Positions 8,535 to 18,345 of a stretch of DNA of 64,000 nucleotides are shown piece by piece. This stretch comes from Granulicoccus phenolivorans DSM 17626 = NBRC 107789 = JCM 15570 (lineage in GTDB: Bacteria > Actinomycetota > Actinomycetes > Propionibacteriales > Propionibacteriaceae), in the NCBI RefSeq assembly GCF_000423085.1, contig NZ_AUHH01000022.1:1-64000 (forward strand), written 5' to 3'. The notes under the pieces were generated by a model. The model was not told where the DNA came from, did not search any database, and worked only from the letters and a program-made list of their open reading frames with translations. The first letter of the stretch is position 1. The number at the start of each line of letters is the position of its first letter. A program made the translations under genes and the position numbers.

Positions 8535-9632
8535 TCAGGCCCGGGGCGTGGTCAGGGCAGCGTACGCCGCGGCCAGATCCGCCTCGGCCGGACCGGCGCA
8601 GATCTCCGGGCGGCCCAGATCGTGCAGCAGCATGAACCGCAGCTGCGACCCGCGGGTCTTCTTGTCCAGGGCCATCGCGTCGCGCAGTTGCGGCCACGCC
8701 TCGGGGCGGTAACGGACCGGCAGTCCGAGTCGGGTCAGGATCCGGCGGTGGCGCTGGGTCAGGTCGGCCGACATCCAGCCGATCCGCTGGGCGAGCTCGG
8801 CGGCGTATACCATGCCGACGCTGATCGCCTCCCCGTGCGGCCAGCGGTACTGCTCCTGGCGCTCGATCGCATGGCCCAGGGTATGGCCGTAGTTCAGCAG
8901 TTCCCGGCCCACCGTGGTGCCCACCGAGGTCGCCTCGCGCAGGTCGCCGGAGACCACCTGGGCCTTGACCGCGATGCCGCGGGCGATCAGCTCGGCGAGC
9001 AGATCCGAGGCCGGGTCCACCGCGGCATCCGGATCGGCCTCGTAGCGGTCCAGGATCTCGGGGTCGGCGATGAAGCCGCACTTGATCACCTCGGCCATTC
9101 CCGCCCGGATCTGCTGCGGCGGCAGGGTGGCCAGCACCGACAGGTCGCACAGCACCCCGCGCGGTTCGTGGAAGGCCCCGACCAGGTTCTTCCCGGCCGG
9201 GATGTTGATCCCGGTCTTGCCGCCGACCGCCGCATCCACCATGCCGAGCACCGTGGTCGGCACCGTGATCAGGCCGACCCCGCGCAACCAGGTCGCCGCG
9301 ATGAAGCCCGCCAGGTCGGTGGTGGCGCCGCCGCCCAGGCCGACCACGACATCGGAGCGGGTGAACCCGGCTGCGGCCAGGGCGTCCCAGCAGCCGACCG
9401 CGACCTGGGCGGTCTTGGCCTGCTCGCCATCGGGCAGCACCAGCGCAGTCACCTCCGCCGGCAGCGAACTGGCCAGTTCCTCGGCCAGCAGGGCCAGCGG
9501 CGGGGCGTACAGGATCGCCACCCGCTGGGCGTCGCCGATCAGCTCCGGGAGGCGGTGTCGCGCCCCGTGGCTGACCAGCACGTCGTACGGTCGCTCGGCC
9601 GAGACCGTGATCGTCCGGCTGAAATCACTCAT
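8535..9632 (-). CDS. aroB: 3-dehydroquinate synthase
   Basis: The second shikimate-pathway enzyme converts DAHP to 3-dehydroquinate using NAD and a divalent metal. The 365-aa protein has the nucleotide-binding run GLGGGATTDLAGF and the TVPTTVLGMVDAAVGGKTGIN segment, and the metal-binding histidines lie in the YGHTLGHAIE region. The ATG at 9632 is chosen because GGTGGAGG sits 5 nt before it; a longer frame from 9644 lacks that spacing. The start overlaps the end of aroK by 8 bp. It is the last gene of the aroE...aroC-aroK-aroB run. Confidence 0.97.
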   Translation of the reverse strand: MSDFSRTITVSAERPYDVLVSHGARHRLPELIGDAQRVAILYAPPLALLAEELASSLPAEVTALVLPDGEQAKTAQVAVGCWDALAAAGFTRSDVVVGLGGGATTDLAGFIAATWLRGVGLITVPTTVLGMVDAAVGGKTGINIPAGKNLVGAFHEPRGVLCDLSVLATLPPQQIRAGMAEVIKCGFIADPEILDRYEADPDAAVDPASDLLAELIARGIAVKAQVVSGDLREATSVGTTVGRELLNYGHTLGHAIERQEQYRWPHGEAISVGMVYAAELAQRIGWMSADLTQRHRRILTRLGLPVRYRPEAWPQLRDAMALDKKTRGSQLRFMLLHDLGRPEICAGPAEADLAAAYAALTTPRA

Positions 9633-10158
9633 CGGGGCCTCCACCCAACTCGGTCAGGATCTGCGTGACGACCGCCTCGGGAGTCCGGTCATCGGTCTCG
9701 AACTGCCAGGTGGCGACCTCGGCGTACAGCGGAAGCCGTTCGGCGAGCAGTTTCGCCAGCCGGCCGCGGACGTTGCCCAGCAGCAGCGGCCGAGCGGTGT
9801 TCAGCCCGACCCGACGCGCGGCCTCGGCGGCGGAGACCTGCAACCAGATCACCTGGTGTCCGGCCAGGGCGCGGCGGGTCTCCTCGGCCAGAATGGCTCC
9901 CCCGCCCAGCGAGAGCACCGCGGCGTCCCCGGCCAGGGCGGCGTCGGTGGCGGCGCGCTCGAGTTCACGGAAGGCGGCCTCACCGTCGACGGCAAAGATG
10001 TCACTGATCTCGCGGCCCTGGGCCGCCTCGATCTCGGCATCGATGTCGCGCACCGGCAGGCCCAGACGTTCGGCGAGCAGGGCGGCGATCGTCGTCTTGC
10101 CCGACCCGGGTGAGCCCACCAGCACCAGTGGCCGGGTGGGGTCGTAGGCCGGGGTCAC
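9625..10158 (-). CDS. aroK: Shikimate kinase
   Basis: Phosphorylates shikimate at the 3-hydroxyl with ATP. The 177-aa protein has Walker A GSPGSGKT (15-22), the shikimate-binding DID motif (RDIDAEI), and the SLGGGA motif of the kinase core. The GTG start at 10158 overlaps the aroC stop as GTGA, giving tight coupling; a much longer open frame upstream runs antisense or out of frame through aroC and is not coding. The 3' end overlaps aroB. Confidence 0.96.
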   Translation of the reverse strand: MTPAYDPTRPLVLVGSPGSGKTTIAALLAERLGLPVRDIDAEIEAAQGREISDIFAVDGEAAFRELERAATDAALAGDAAVLSLGGGAILAEETRRALAGHQVIWLQVSAAEAARRVGLNTARPLLLGNVRGRLAKLLAERLPLYAEVATWQFETDDRTPEAVVTQILTELGGGPDE

Positions 10159-11351
10159 TGGGCGATCTCGAGTCCGCGGCTGCGGACCGACTCCAGGTAG
10201 GACTCCAGGTTGCGCCGGGTCTCGGCGACCGAGTCCCCGCCGAACTTCTCCAGCGCCACCTCGGCGAGCACCAGTGCGACCATGGCCTCGGCGACCACAC
10301 CGGCCGCCGGCACGGCACAGACGTCGGAGCGCTGGTTGTGCGCCACCGCCGGCTCCCCGGTCGCGGTGTCGAGCGTACGCAGGGCCCGCGGCACCGTGGA
10401 GATGGGCTTCATCGCCGCCCGGACCCGGAGCACCTCCCCGGTGGTCATCCCACCCTCGGTCCCGCCGGCGCGGTGACCGGCCCGCTGGATCCCGTGCTCG
10501 GTCGGCAGGATTTCGTCGTGGGCCAGCGACCCGCGGGTGCGGGCCAGCTCGAAGCCGTCGCCGACCTCCACGCCCTTGATCGCCTGGATCCCCATCAGGG
10601 CGCAGGCGAGCTTGGCGTCCAGGCGGCGGTCGCCCATCGTGTGCGAGCCGAGGCCGGGCGGGCAGCCCCAGGCCAGCACCTCGACCACCCCGCCGAGGGT
10701 GTCCCCGGCCTTCTGGCATTCGTCGACCTCGGCCACCATCGCCGCGGAGGTCTCCGGGTCGGCACAACGCAACGGATCGTCGTCGATCCGGGGCAGGTCC
10801 GCCATTGTCGGGAGCAACCCGGCCGGTGCCCGGACCGGGCCGAGTTCCACGACATGGGAGAGGATCCGGATGCCGTACGCCTGCTCCAGGAAGTTCTGCG
10901 CAACCCGGCCCAGCGCCACCCGGGCGGCGGTCTCCCGCGCCGAGGCCCGCTCCAGGATCGGGCGCGATTCGGCCCAGTCGTACTTCTGCATGCCGGTCAG
11001 GTCGGCGTGCCCGGGGCGCGGGCGGGTCAGCGCCTTGCCGCGGGCCTGCGCGGCGAGCACCTCCGGATCCACCGGGTCGGCGGCCATCACGGTCTCCCAC
11101 TTGGGCCACTCGGTGTTGCCCACCTGGATCGCGATCGGCGACCCGAGGGTCTCCCCGTGCCGGACCCCGCCCAGGATGGTCACCTGGTCGGCCTCGAACT
11201 TCATCCGGGCACCGCGGCCGTAGCCGAGCCGCCGGCGGGCCAGCGACTCCTGGATGTCGGCGGTGGTGACGTTGATGTGGGCGGGGAGCCCGTCAATCGT
11301 CGCCACCAGGGCAGGGCCATGGGATTCTCCAGCAGTGAGCCAACGCAGCAT
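10155..11351 (-). CDS. aroC: Chorismate synthase
   Basis: Converts EPSP to chorismate using reduced FMN. At 398 aa it is full length. The N-terminus [17 protein letters not shown] carries the GESHG signature and the conserved histidine. Further family motifs are [15 protein letters not shown] and the [20 protein letters not shown] segment near the C-terminus. It is separated by 63 bp from the glutamate decarboxylase upstream and is coupled to aroK downstream by GTGA. Confidence 0.97.
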   Translation of the reverse strand: MLRWLTAGESHGPALVATIDGLPAHINVTTADIQESLARRRLGYGRGARMKFEADQVTILGGVRHGETLGSPIAIQVGNTEWPKWETVMAADPVDPEVLAAQARGKALTRPRPGHADLTGMQKYDWAESRPILERASARETAARVALGRVAQNFLEQAYGIRILSHVVELGPVRAPAGLLPTMADLPRIDDDPLRCADPETSAAMVAEVDECQKAGDTLGGVVEVLAWGCPPGLGSHTMGDRRLDAKLACALMGIQAIKGVEVGDGFELARTRGSLAHDEILPTEHGIQRAGHRAGGTEGGMTTGEVLRVRAAMKPISTVPRALRTLDTATGEPAVAHNQRSDVCAVPAAGVVAEAMVALVLAEVALEKFGGDSVAETRRNLESYLESVRSRGLEIAQ

Positions 11352-11414
11352 GGGGCACAGTCTGTCACGATCCGGGGGGTCGGCCCGGCGCCTTCCGCGT
11401 TCTCGTGGTGCGGC

Positions 11415-12791
11415 TCAGTGCGTGAAGGCGTGCGAGGTGGTCCGCTTGGGCAGCGGCGCGGTGAGGTTGTCCAGGTACGCCACCTGCGCAGCGATCACCG
11501 CGAGCAGCTCATTCGCCAGATCCATGGTGAGGCCATTGCGCACCACGATGCGTTGCACGGTGACCTCGGCCAGGTCATCGGGCATCGGGTACGCCGGGAC
11601 CTGCCAGCCGTGCATCCGCAGCCGGTCGGAGAGGTCGTACAGATCCCACTTGTCGGTGTGCCCGGCGACCTGGCGCCAGGCGAAGACCGGAATCGTGGAG
11701 CCGTCGGAGATCAGCTCGAAGGCCGGCATCGCCCCGATTTCGGCGGCCAGATGCTGCGCGACCTGCTGCGATTCGCCCTGGACCGTTTCGTATCCGGAGC
11801 GCCCCAGCCGCAGGAACAGGAAGAACTGCAGCAGGACCTGCGCACCGGGGCGGGAGAAGTTGAGGGCGAGCGTCGGCGTCTCGCCACCCAGGTAGCTGAC
11901 CCGGAAGATCATCGACTCCGGGAGCGCGTCCCGGTCGCGCCAGACCACCCAGCCCAAGCCCGGATAGACCAGCCCGTACTTGTGCCCGGAGGTGTTGATG
12001 GAGGCGACCCGCGGCAGCCGGAAGTCCCACTCCAGCTCCGGTTGCAGGAACGGCGCGATCATCCCGCCCGAGGCGGCGTCGACGTGGATGGGGATGTCGA
12101 GTCCCCGCTGCTGCGCAATCGTGTCCAGGGCCTGCTGCAGGTCGGCGATCGGTTCGTACGCGCCGGTGTAGGTGACCCCGAGAATGCCGACCACACCGAT
12201 CGTGTGCTCGTCGACGTAGTCATTGAGCTGCGAACCGTCCAGGGTCGGGTGTTCCGCGCTGATCGGCACCAGGCGCGGCTCCACCTCGAAGTAGTTGCAG
12301 AACTTCTCCCAACACACCTGCACCGCCGCCGACATCACCAGGTTCGGCTTCGAGGTGTCGGCCCCCTGGGCCTCCCGGCGATGTTGCCACCGGCGCTTCA
12401 GCGCGATGCCGGCGAGCATGCAGGCCTCGCTGGAGCCGATGGTGGAGGTCGTCGGGGCGGCGGCCGGGTCCGGCGCGTGCCACAGGTCGGCGATCATCTC
12501 CTGGCAGTACTGCTCGATCGCGGCGGTCTGCGGGTATTCGTCCTTGTCGATCATGTTCTTGTCGAACGCGTCGGCGTACAGTTCCTTGGCCTCGTCCTCC
12601 ATCCAGGTGGTCACGAAGGTGGCGAGGTTCAGTCGCGCGTTGCCGTCCAGCATCGTCTCATCGCGGACCACGTCACGCGCCGCCGCCGGGCTCATCCCCT
12701 CGGCCGGCAGCCGATGCTTGTCGATCCGGTCGGCGGCACCGGGCCGGCGCCGGAACGGGTTGATCGTGATCTCGTCGGCCGGCTCGGGCAT
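11415..12791 (-). CDS. gadB: Glutamate decarboxylase (PLP)
   Basis: Decarboxylates glutamate to GABA, consuming a proton. The 458-aa protein is close to the length of E. coli GadB (466 aa). The PLP lysine is K271 in NTSGHKYGLVYPG, with the HVDAASGG motif (236-243) supplying the pyridine-contact aspartate D238. The N-terminal motif INPFRRRPG and the stretch ARLNLATFVTTWME are family features. AGGAG precedes the ATG. No glutamate/GABA antiporter is in the window, so an acid-resistance role is open. It lies between aroE (20 bp upstream) and aroC (63 bp downstream) on the same strand, an odd insertion into an otherwise conserved shikimate run. Confidence 0.95.
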   Translation of the reverse strand: MPEPADEITINPFRRRPGAADRIDKHRLPAEGMSPAAARDVVRDETMLDGNARLNLATFVTTWMEDEAKELYADAFDKNMIDKDEYPQTAAIEQYCQEMIADLWHAPDPAAAPTTSTIGSSEACMLAGIALKRRWQHRREAQGADTSKPNLVMSAAVQVCWEKFCNYFEVEPRLVPISAEHPTLDGSQLNDYVDEHTIGVVGILGVTYTGAYEPIADLQQALDTIAQQRGLDIPIHVDAASGGMIAPFLQPELEWDFRLPRVASINTSGHKYGLVYPGLGWVVWRDRDALPESMIFRVSYLGGETPTLALNFSRPGAQVLLQFFLFLRLGRSGYETVQGESQQVAQHLAAEIGAMPAFELISDGSTIPVFAWRQVAGHTDKWDLYDLSDRLRMHGWQVPAYPMPDDLAEVTVQRIVVRNGLTMDLANELLAVIAAQVAYLDNLTAPLPKRTTSHAFTH

Positions 12792-12810
12792 CTCATGTCT
12801 CCTGGGTCGC

Positions 12811-13686
12811 TCAGCGGGCCGCGCGTGCGGCCGCCACCAGTATGTCGGGGTCCACCGAGCGCCCCGTCATCAGCTCCACCTGGCGTACCGCCTGGTGGGC
12901 GAGCAGATCCAGACCGGAGAACACCACCAGGCCCCGCTCCGCGGCGACCTGGGCGGCCCGGGTGGGCCACGGGTGGTAGATCACGTCGAACAGCGCCGCC
13001 TGGGTCTCGGCGATCCGCACCGCGAGCGGGTCGGCGGCGCCGGCAACCGCGGTCTGGATCAGCAGGTCGCTGGGCGGGAAGTCGAGGAAGCCGGTGATCC
13101 GCGGGGTGATCCCGGTCGCCTCGAACACCGGCTGCCAGGCCTCGACCTTGGCCGGGGTCCGGGCCGCCACGGTGATCTCGGTGACCCCCAGTCGGGTCAG
13201 CGCCACGTACGCCGAACGGGCCGTCGCACCACCGCCGAGGATCACCGCCGACCGCAGCACCGACCCCTGCTCGGGGGTCCCGAAGCGCCGCAGCACCGGC
13301 TGGACGAAGCCGTCGACGTCGGTGTTGTCGACCACGATCCGACGCCCGCCGGGAGCAGTCGGGTCCGGCTCGAACAGCAGGGTGTTCGCCACCTGGGCCA
13401 GTTCGGCGGTCGGGCGTACCTCCCCACCGCTGCGCCGGGCCAGCTCGACCGCTTCAATCTTCAACGGCATGGTCAGCGCCAACCCGCGCCACTGCGGGCC
13501 GCAACCGGCGACGAAATCGGCGAGTCCGCCGGCCCCGACCTCGTGTCGCTCGAAGGTCCAGTCCAGGCCGAGCGCCGCGTACGCCGCCCGGTGCAGCACC
13601 GGGGACAACGAGTGCGCGATCGGGGACCCGAGCACCGCGCAGGTCCGCGATCCCGGGACGGCTCCCGGCCCGGACCCGCCCGGCAT
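12811..13686 (-). CDS. aroE: Shikimate dehydrogenase
   Basis: NADPH-dependent reduction of 3-dehydroshikimate. From the ATG at 13686 it is 291 aa. The shikimate-binding motif SPIAHSLSPVLHRAAY is near the N-terminus, LTMPLKIEA corresponds to the catalytic NVTxPxK lysine region, and ILGGGATARSA is the NADP Rossmann loop. A longer frame to 13722 would overlap mltG by 31 bp; the ATG 5 bp after the mltG stop is preferred although its ribosome binding site is weak. The N-terminal Pro/Gly-rich tail is longer than usual. Confidence 0.92.
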   Translation of the reverse strand: MPGGSGPGAVPGSRTCAVLGSPIAHSLSPVLHRAAYAALGLDWTFERHEVGAGGLADFVAGCGPQWRGLALTMPLKIEAVELARRSGGEVRPTAELAQVANTLLFEPDPTAPGGRRIVVDNTDVDGFVQPVLRRFGTPEQGSVLRSAVILGGGATARSAYVALTRLGVTEITVAARTPAKVEAWQPVFEATGITPRITGFLDFPPSDLLIQTAVAGAADPLAVRIAETQAALFDVIYHPWPTRAAQVAAERGLVVFSGLDLLAHQAVRQVELMTGRSVDPDILVAAARAAR

Positions 13687-13691
13687 CGGGG

Positions 13692-14813
13692 TCAGCACCG
13701 GCCCTGGTGCGACTGGCACCACTCCTGGAACTTCTTCACATTCGCCTGATGCTGGTCGAAGGTGTCGGCGAACGCGGTCTCGCCGGTGTCCAGGTTGACC
13801 GCCACGAAGTACATCCAGCCGCCGTTCTCCGGGGCCGCCGCCGCCTCCAGCGCGGCCTTGCCCGGCGCGCTGATCGGCCCCGGGGGCAGACCGGGATGCA
13901 GATAGGTGTTGTACGGGCTGGGGTTGGCCCGCTCCTGGTCGGTGGTGGTGGCGCCCTGACCGCGCGGCTTGTTGTTCGCGTACTCGACGGTGGTGTCCAA
14001 CTGCAGCGGCATGTTCTTGTCCAGCCGGTTGTACAGCACCCGGGCCACCTTCGGGCGGTCCTCGGGCCGGCGTACCTCGGCCTCGATGATGGAGGCGACG
14101 ATGACCACGTCGCGCGGGCTGCGGCCCAGGGCCTTCGCCTTCTCCTCGAGCTTGATGTCGGTGGCCTTCTTGGTGAAGTTCTCCGCCATCATCTTCAGCG
14201 GGGAGATCGGGTCGCTGCCGGTCATCTCGTAGGTGTCGGGGAACAGGAAACCCTCGGGATTGCCCTCGGCCCAGGCCGAGAGTTTGTACTCATCGACCCG
14301 TTTCAGGGCGTCGTTGATCTCTCCCTCGGAGATGCCGGTGTCCTTGGACAGCGCAGCCACCTGTTCGCTCAGCCGCAATCCTTCGAGGATCCGGAATTTC
14401 TTGCCGCCCTTGAGGCCCGCGTCCAGCATCGACTGGATCGCATCGGTCGCCTTCATCTTCGTCTTGAGGTGGTAGGTTCCGGCCTGCAGCGACTGAATGT
14501 CGGGGAACTGGGCGGTCGCCTCGGTGAACGCCTCGATGGAGGCGACCACATCCTTGTCGACCAGCAGTCCGCCGATCTCGCTGACCGAGGTGCCCGGTTC
14601 GACCACCACGGTCACATCCGCCTCCCCGGGCCCCGGGTAGTCCTTGGCGGCGAAGACGCCGCTCACCGATTGGGAGATCTTCTGGTAGGCGAACAGCGAG
14701 CCGCCCACCAGGACCAGCAGCGAAAGCCCCACCGCGAAGATGTTCTTCGCGAGGTGGGAGATGTCGCTCCAGTTGCGTTCGCGCTTCTTGTCCGGACTCA
14801 GCAGGCTACTCAC
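13692..14813 (-). CDS. mltG: Endolytic murein transglycosylase MltG
   Basis: Cleaves nascent glycan strands and is thought to set peptidoglycan strand length. The 373-aa type II membrane protein has a cytoplasmic N-terminus, one TM helix at about 24-43, a LysM-like region, and the YceG catalytic domain. The predicted catalytic glutamate is E244 in ASIIEAE, and LQLDTTVEYA and NPSPYNTYLHPGLPPGPI are strong family signatures. The start is GTG, with GAGTGAGG just upstream. It is flanked by ruvX and aroE, the conserved actinobacterial order. Confidence 0.95.
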   Translation of the reverse strand: MSSLLSPDKKRERNWSDISHLAKNIFAVGLSLLVLVGGSLFAYQKISQSVSGVFAAKDYPGPGEADVTVVVEPGTSVSEIGGLLVDKDVVASIEAFTEATAQFPDIQSLQAGTYHLKTKMKATDAIQSMLDAGLKGGKKFRILEGLRLSEQVAALSKDTGISEGEINDALKRVDEYKLSAWAEGNPEGFLFPDTYEMTGSDPISPLKMMAENFTKKATDIKLEEKAKALGRSPRDVVIVASIIEAEVRRPEDRPKVARVLYNRLDKNMPLQLDTTVEYANNKPRGQGATTTDQERANPSPYNTYLHPGLPPGPISAPGKAALEAAAAPENGGWMYFVAVNLDTGETAFADTFDQHQANVKKFQEWCQSHQGRC

Positions 14814-14817
14814 TGCC

Positions 14818-15303
14818 TCACTCCTCTCCGGCGGGCCGGAGCTCCAGCGGCATGCCCGGGGGCTGCCCGGTGCTGCGTTCGGTCTCCAGTGCCTGCTCCA
14901 AAATCGTGACTGCGGCGACCTGATCGATCACGCGCCGCTGCTGGCGGGCCGTACGCCCTTGTTCGGTCAAGGTCCGCGCCGCCTCGACGGTGGTGAACCT
15001 TTCGTCCACGAACCTTACCCGAATCGGGGAAATGCGCCGGGCCAGCGACGCGGCGTTCCGGCGGATCTTCTTTGCCGCGGGTCCCTCTCCGCCGCGCAGC
15101 GAACGGGGCAACCCGATCACCACCTCGATCGGTTCGTACTCGGCGACCAGCGCGGTCAGCCGGGCCAGGGCCTGCGACCCGCCGGCCACGGTCTCGACCG
15201 GGTAGGCGAGGATGCCGGCGGAGTCGCACGCGGCGACTCCGATCCGGGCATCCCCCCAGTCCAGCGCGAGCCGGACCCCGGGTCGCAGGCCGGCGTCGGT
15301 CAC
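14818..15303 (-). CDS. ruvX: RuvX/YqgF family putative Holliday junction resolvase
   Basis: A 161-aa RNase H-fold nuclease-like protein implicated in rRNA 5'-end processing and suggested as a resolvase. The motifs LALDWGDARIGVA (metal-binding aspartate), VIGLPRSLRGGEG and RFVDERFTTVEAA match the family. The GTG start overlaps the alaS stop (GTGA), and mltG begins 5 bp downstream of its stop. The alaS-ruvX-mltG order is widely conserved. Confidence 0.94.
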   Translation of the reverse strand: MTDAGLRPGVRLALDWGDARIGVAACDSAGILAYPVETVAGGSQALARLTALVAEYEPIEVVIGLPRSLRGGEGPAAKKIRRNAASLARRISPIRVRFVDERFTTVEAARTLTEQGRTARQQRRVIDQVAAVTILEQALETERSTGQPPGMPLELRPAGEE

Positions 15304-17990
15304 CGGGTGACCACGCTGCCGACCGCGTGCTCGACGGCCAGCAGCGCATCGTCGATCCCGGTCGCGTCCGAACCGCCGCCCTGGCCCAGGTCGTCCTTGC
15401 CGCCGCCCTTGCCGCCGAGCTTCTCGGTGCCCACGCGGACCAGGTCACCGGCCTTCAGCCCCCGGTCCCGGGCCGCCTGGGTGGTCGCCACGACCAGCGC
15501 CGGTTTGGCGTCGGTCCCGCCGGCGAGTACCACCACGGCGGGCCGGTCCCCGAGCTGACCGCGCACCTCGATCGCCAGGTTGCGCAGGTCGCCCCCGTTC
15601 ACCCCGGCCGCGTGCTGGGCCACGAAACCGACCCCCCACATGTCCTTGACGGTGTCGGCGATCTTCTTCGCGCTGCCCAACGCCTCCTGGGCGCGGTAGC
15701 CCTGCAGTTGCTTCTCGGCATCCTTGAGCTGGACCAGCAGCTTCTCCACCCGTTCGCTCAACTGCTCCGGGCGCACCTTGAGCATGCCGGTGAGGTTGTT
15801 CACCAGGGTCCGTTCGGCCGCGAAGTGCTGGAACGCATCGGTGGAGACCAGCGCCTCGACCCGGCGTACGCCCGAACCGATGGAGGACTCCCCCAGCAGC
15901 GCCAGCATCCCGATCTGGGAGGAGTGCTGGACGTGGGTTCCGCCGCACAGCTCGCGGGAGAACTCCCCGCCCATCTCGATCACCCGGACCCGTTCGGGAT
16001 ACTTCTCCCCGAACATCGCCATCGCACCCATCGCCTTGGCCTCATCCAGCCCCATGATGGCCGAGGTGACCGGCAGGTCGGCGGTGATCGCCTCGTTGGA
16101 CAGGCCCTCGACCTCCTCACGCTGATCCTGGCTGAGCCCGTGCGGGGACTGGAAGTCGAAGCGCAGATAGCCCGGCTTGTTGTACGAGCCGGCCTGCACC
16201 GCGTCCGGCCCGACGGTCCGGCGCAGCACCGCATGGATCACATGGGTCGCCGAGTGGGCCTGGCAGGCGCCCATCCGGTGCAGCGGGTCGACCGCGGCGG
16301 TGACCTGCTGCCCGAGGTGGACCTCCCCGGCGTTCACCTGCACCTTGTGCACGATCAGTCCGGGGACCGGGCTCTGCACGTCGAGCACCTCGAGTTCGGT
16401 ACCCGGGGCGGTGATCGTGCCGGAATCGGCGTCCTGGCCACCGGACTCGGCATAGAAAGGGGTCTCGGCGAGCACGACCTCGACGATCTCCCCTGCGCTG
16501 CCGACCGGAGTCGAGGCCCCGTCGCGCAGGATGCCGAGCACGCTGGTCTCGGTGGTCAGTTCGTCGTAGCCCAGGAAGTGGGATTCGCCGCCCGCGCGCA
16601 GTTCGGCGTACGCCTCGGGGTTCTGCGCCCCGCCCTTCTTGGCCTTGGCGTCCGCCTTGGCCCGCGCCCGCTGTTCGCCCATCAGTTCCACGAACCGGTC
16701 GCGGTCGACCTGCAGGCCGGCCTCCTGGGCCATCTCCAGGGTCAGGTCGATCGGGAAGCCGAAGGTGTCATGGAGCTGGAACGCCTTGTCCCCCGACAGC
16801 ACCTGCTGGTCCTGCGCCCGGGTCTGGCTGACCGCCTGATCGAACAGCTGGGTACCCGCGGTCAGGGTGCGCCGGAACGCCTCCTCCTCCGCGTACGCCG
16901 CCCGCTCCACCCGCGGCCACGCCTCGATGACCTCGGGGTAGGACTCGCCCATCAGGTCCCGGCTGATCGGCAGCAGCGCGGGCAGCACCGGCTCGTCCAC
17001 CCCGAGCAGCCGCATCGAGCGGACACTGCGGCGCAGCAACCGGCGCAACACGTAGCCACGGCCCTCGTTCCCGGGCACCACGCCATCGCTCATCAGCATC
17101 AGCGACGCCCGGACGTGGTCGGCGACCACGCGCATCCGCACGTCGTCGTCGTGGTTCGCCCCGTAGGTGCGCCCCGACAGTTCACACGCCTTCTCGATCA
17201 CCGGGTAGATCTCGTCGATCTCGTACATGTTTTCCTTGCCCTGCAGCAGGAAAGCCACGCGTTCCAGACCCATCCCGGTATCGATGTTCTTGTTGGGCAG
17301 GGTGCCCTTGACATCGAAATCGTCCTTGGCGCGCACCGCGGACAGTTCCTCGGTCTGGAAGACCAGGTTCCAGATCTCCAGGAACCGATCCTCATCGGCC
17401 TCCGGACCACCGTCGGCGCCGTACTCCGGGCCGCGGTCGATGTAGATCTCCGAACAGGGGCCGCCCGGGCCGGGCACGCCCATGTTCCAGTAGTTGTCCT
17501 TCAGGCCGCGGCGCTGGATCCGCTCCTCGGGGACGCCGACCTTGCGCCACAGCTTGTACGCCTTGGTGTCGCCGTCGGGATGATCGGGGTGATGCCCCGG
17601 GCCCAGCACGGTGACCCAGATCTTCTCCGGATCGAAGCCGAAGCCGCCCTTGGACTGCGGGGAGGTGACCAGTTCCCAGGCGTACGCGATCGCATCGGCC
17701 TTGAAGTAGTCACCGAAGGAGAAGTTGCCCGCCATCTGGAAGAACGTGCCGTGCCGGGTGGTCTTGCCGACCTCTTCGATGTCCAGGGTGCGGACACACT
17801 TCTGGACGCTGGCGACGCGGTCCCACTTGGGCTGTTCGGCCCCGGTGAAGTACGGCTTGAACGGCACCATGCCGGCGTTCACGAACAGCAGGGTCGGGTC
17901 CTGGTAGACCAGCGGCGCCGACGGCTCGATGCTGTGGCCGCGCGCGGCAAAGAAGTCCAGGAAGCGACGCCGGATCTCGGCGGTTTTCAT
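15300..17990 (-). CDS. alaS: Alanine--tRNA ligase
   Basis: A full-length 896-aa class II synthetase. The N-terminal catalytic domain begins MKTAEIRRRFLDFFAARGHSIEPSAPLV. The editing domain carries the zinc-type motif AHSATHVIHAVLRR and the CGGTHVQHS motif. The C-Ala region with a Gly-rich tail (GGKGGGKDDLGQGGGSDATG) completes it. AAGGACCTATCG precedes the ATG. It lies downstream of the DUF948 and DUF6167 genes and is coupled to ruvX. Confidence 0.98.
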   Translation of the reverse strand: MKTAEIRRRFLDFFAARGHSIEPSAPLVYQDPTLLFVNAGMVPFKPYFTGAEQPKWDRVASVQKCVRTLDIEEVGKTTRHGTFFQMAGNFSFGDYFKADAIAYAWELVTSPQSKGGFGFDPEKIWVTVLGPGHHPDHPDGDTKAYKLWRKVGVPEERIQRRGLKDNYWNMGVPGPGGPCSEIYIDRGPEYGADGGPEADEDRFLEIWNLVFQTEELSAVRAKDDFDVKGTLPNKNIDTGMGLERVAFLLQGKENMYEIDEIYPVIEKACELSGRTYGANHDDDVRMRVVADHVRASLMLMSDGVVPGNEGRGYVLRRLLRRSVRSMRLLGVDEPVLPALLPISRDLMGESYPEVIEAWPRVERAAYAEEEAFRRTLTAGTQLFDQAVSQTRAQDQQVLSGDKAFQLHDTFGFPIDLTLEMAQEAGLQVDRDRFVELMGEQRARAKADAKAKKGGAQNPEAYAELRAGGESHFLGYDELTTETSVLGILRDGASTPVGSAGEIVEVVLAETPFYAESGGQDADSGTITAPGTELEVLDVQSPVPGLIVHKVQVNAGEVHLGQQVTAAVDPLHRMGACQAHSATHVIHAVLRRTVGPDAVQAGSYNKPGYLRFDFQSPHGLSQDQREEVEGLSNEAITADLPVTSAIMGLDEAKAMGAMAMFGEKYPERVRVIEMGGEFSRELCGGTHVQHSSQIGMLALLGESSIGSGVRRVEALVSTDAFQHFAAERTLVNNLTGMLKVRPEQLSERVEKLLVQLKDAEKQLQGYRAQEALGSAKKIADTVKDMWGVGFVAQHAAGVNGGDLRNLAIEVRGQLGDRPAVVVLAGGTDAKPALVVATTQAARDRGLKAGDLVRVGTEKLGGKGGGKDDLGQGGGSDATGIDDALLAVEHAVGSVVTR

Positions 17991-18021
17991 CGATAGGTCC
18001 TTCAGATCGGATATGGGTGGA

Positions 18022-18345
18022 TCAATGGGTGGCGCGGACCGCGCGGAGGGCCTCGACCTCGTCCTCGTCGGTCATCCCGAGGGCCTCGCGCAATTCGACC
18101 TCGTACTCGTCGGAGGAGTTGCGGACCCGCGACCAGAAGTCGGCCAACTGTCGGCCCCAGTCATCGGTACGCCGGCGGAACTCATCGGCCCGGGTCCGCA
18201 GGTCCTCCGACCCGGCCGCCGGGGCCAGCCCGACACTGCGGCGCAGCCGCTGCCCCACCGAGGCGGGGGTGAGTTCCTTGCGGACCCGCAGGGCGACGTA
18301 GGCCCCGGCGGCCGCGCCGGCGGCGAACCAGAACAGCCGCTTCAC
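18022..18345 (-). CDS. Small membrane protein, DUF6167-like
   Basis: A 107-aa protein of unknown function that recurs upstream of alaS in actinobacteria. It begins with a short hydrophobic anchor (FWFAAGAAAGAYVALRV, about residues 4-20), then a basic segment and an amphipathic helical tail with WGRQLADFWSRVR. The start is the GTG at 18343-18345, overlapping the stop of the DUF948 gene by GTGA; the longer open frame upstream is a shadow. The family name is from memory and is the less certain part; the gene itself is well supported by its conserved position and coupling. Confidence 0.75.
   Translation of the reverse strand: MKRLFWFAAGAAAGAYVALRVRKELTPASVGQRLRRSVGLAPAAGSEDLRTRADEFRRRTDDWGRQLADFWSRVRNSSDEYEVELREALGMTDEDEVEALRAVRATH

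Noticed and set aside
8529-8543. Terminator hairpin between the siderophore ATPase gene and aroB
   Set aside because: Only a 5-bp CCGGG/CCCGG stem around the aroB stop codon; too weak to call.
10110-13097. A 995-codon plus-strand open frame opposite aroC and gadB
   Set aside because: Same reason: composition is typical of antisense frames and the minus-strand genes have clear catalytic motifs.
15072-17996. A 974-codon plus-strand open frame opposite alaS
   Set aside because: Exact antisense of alaS, without recognisable domains.
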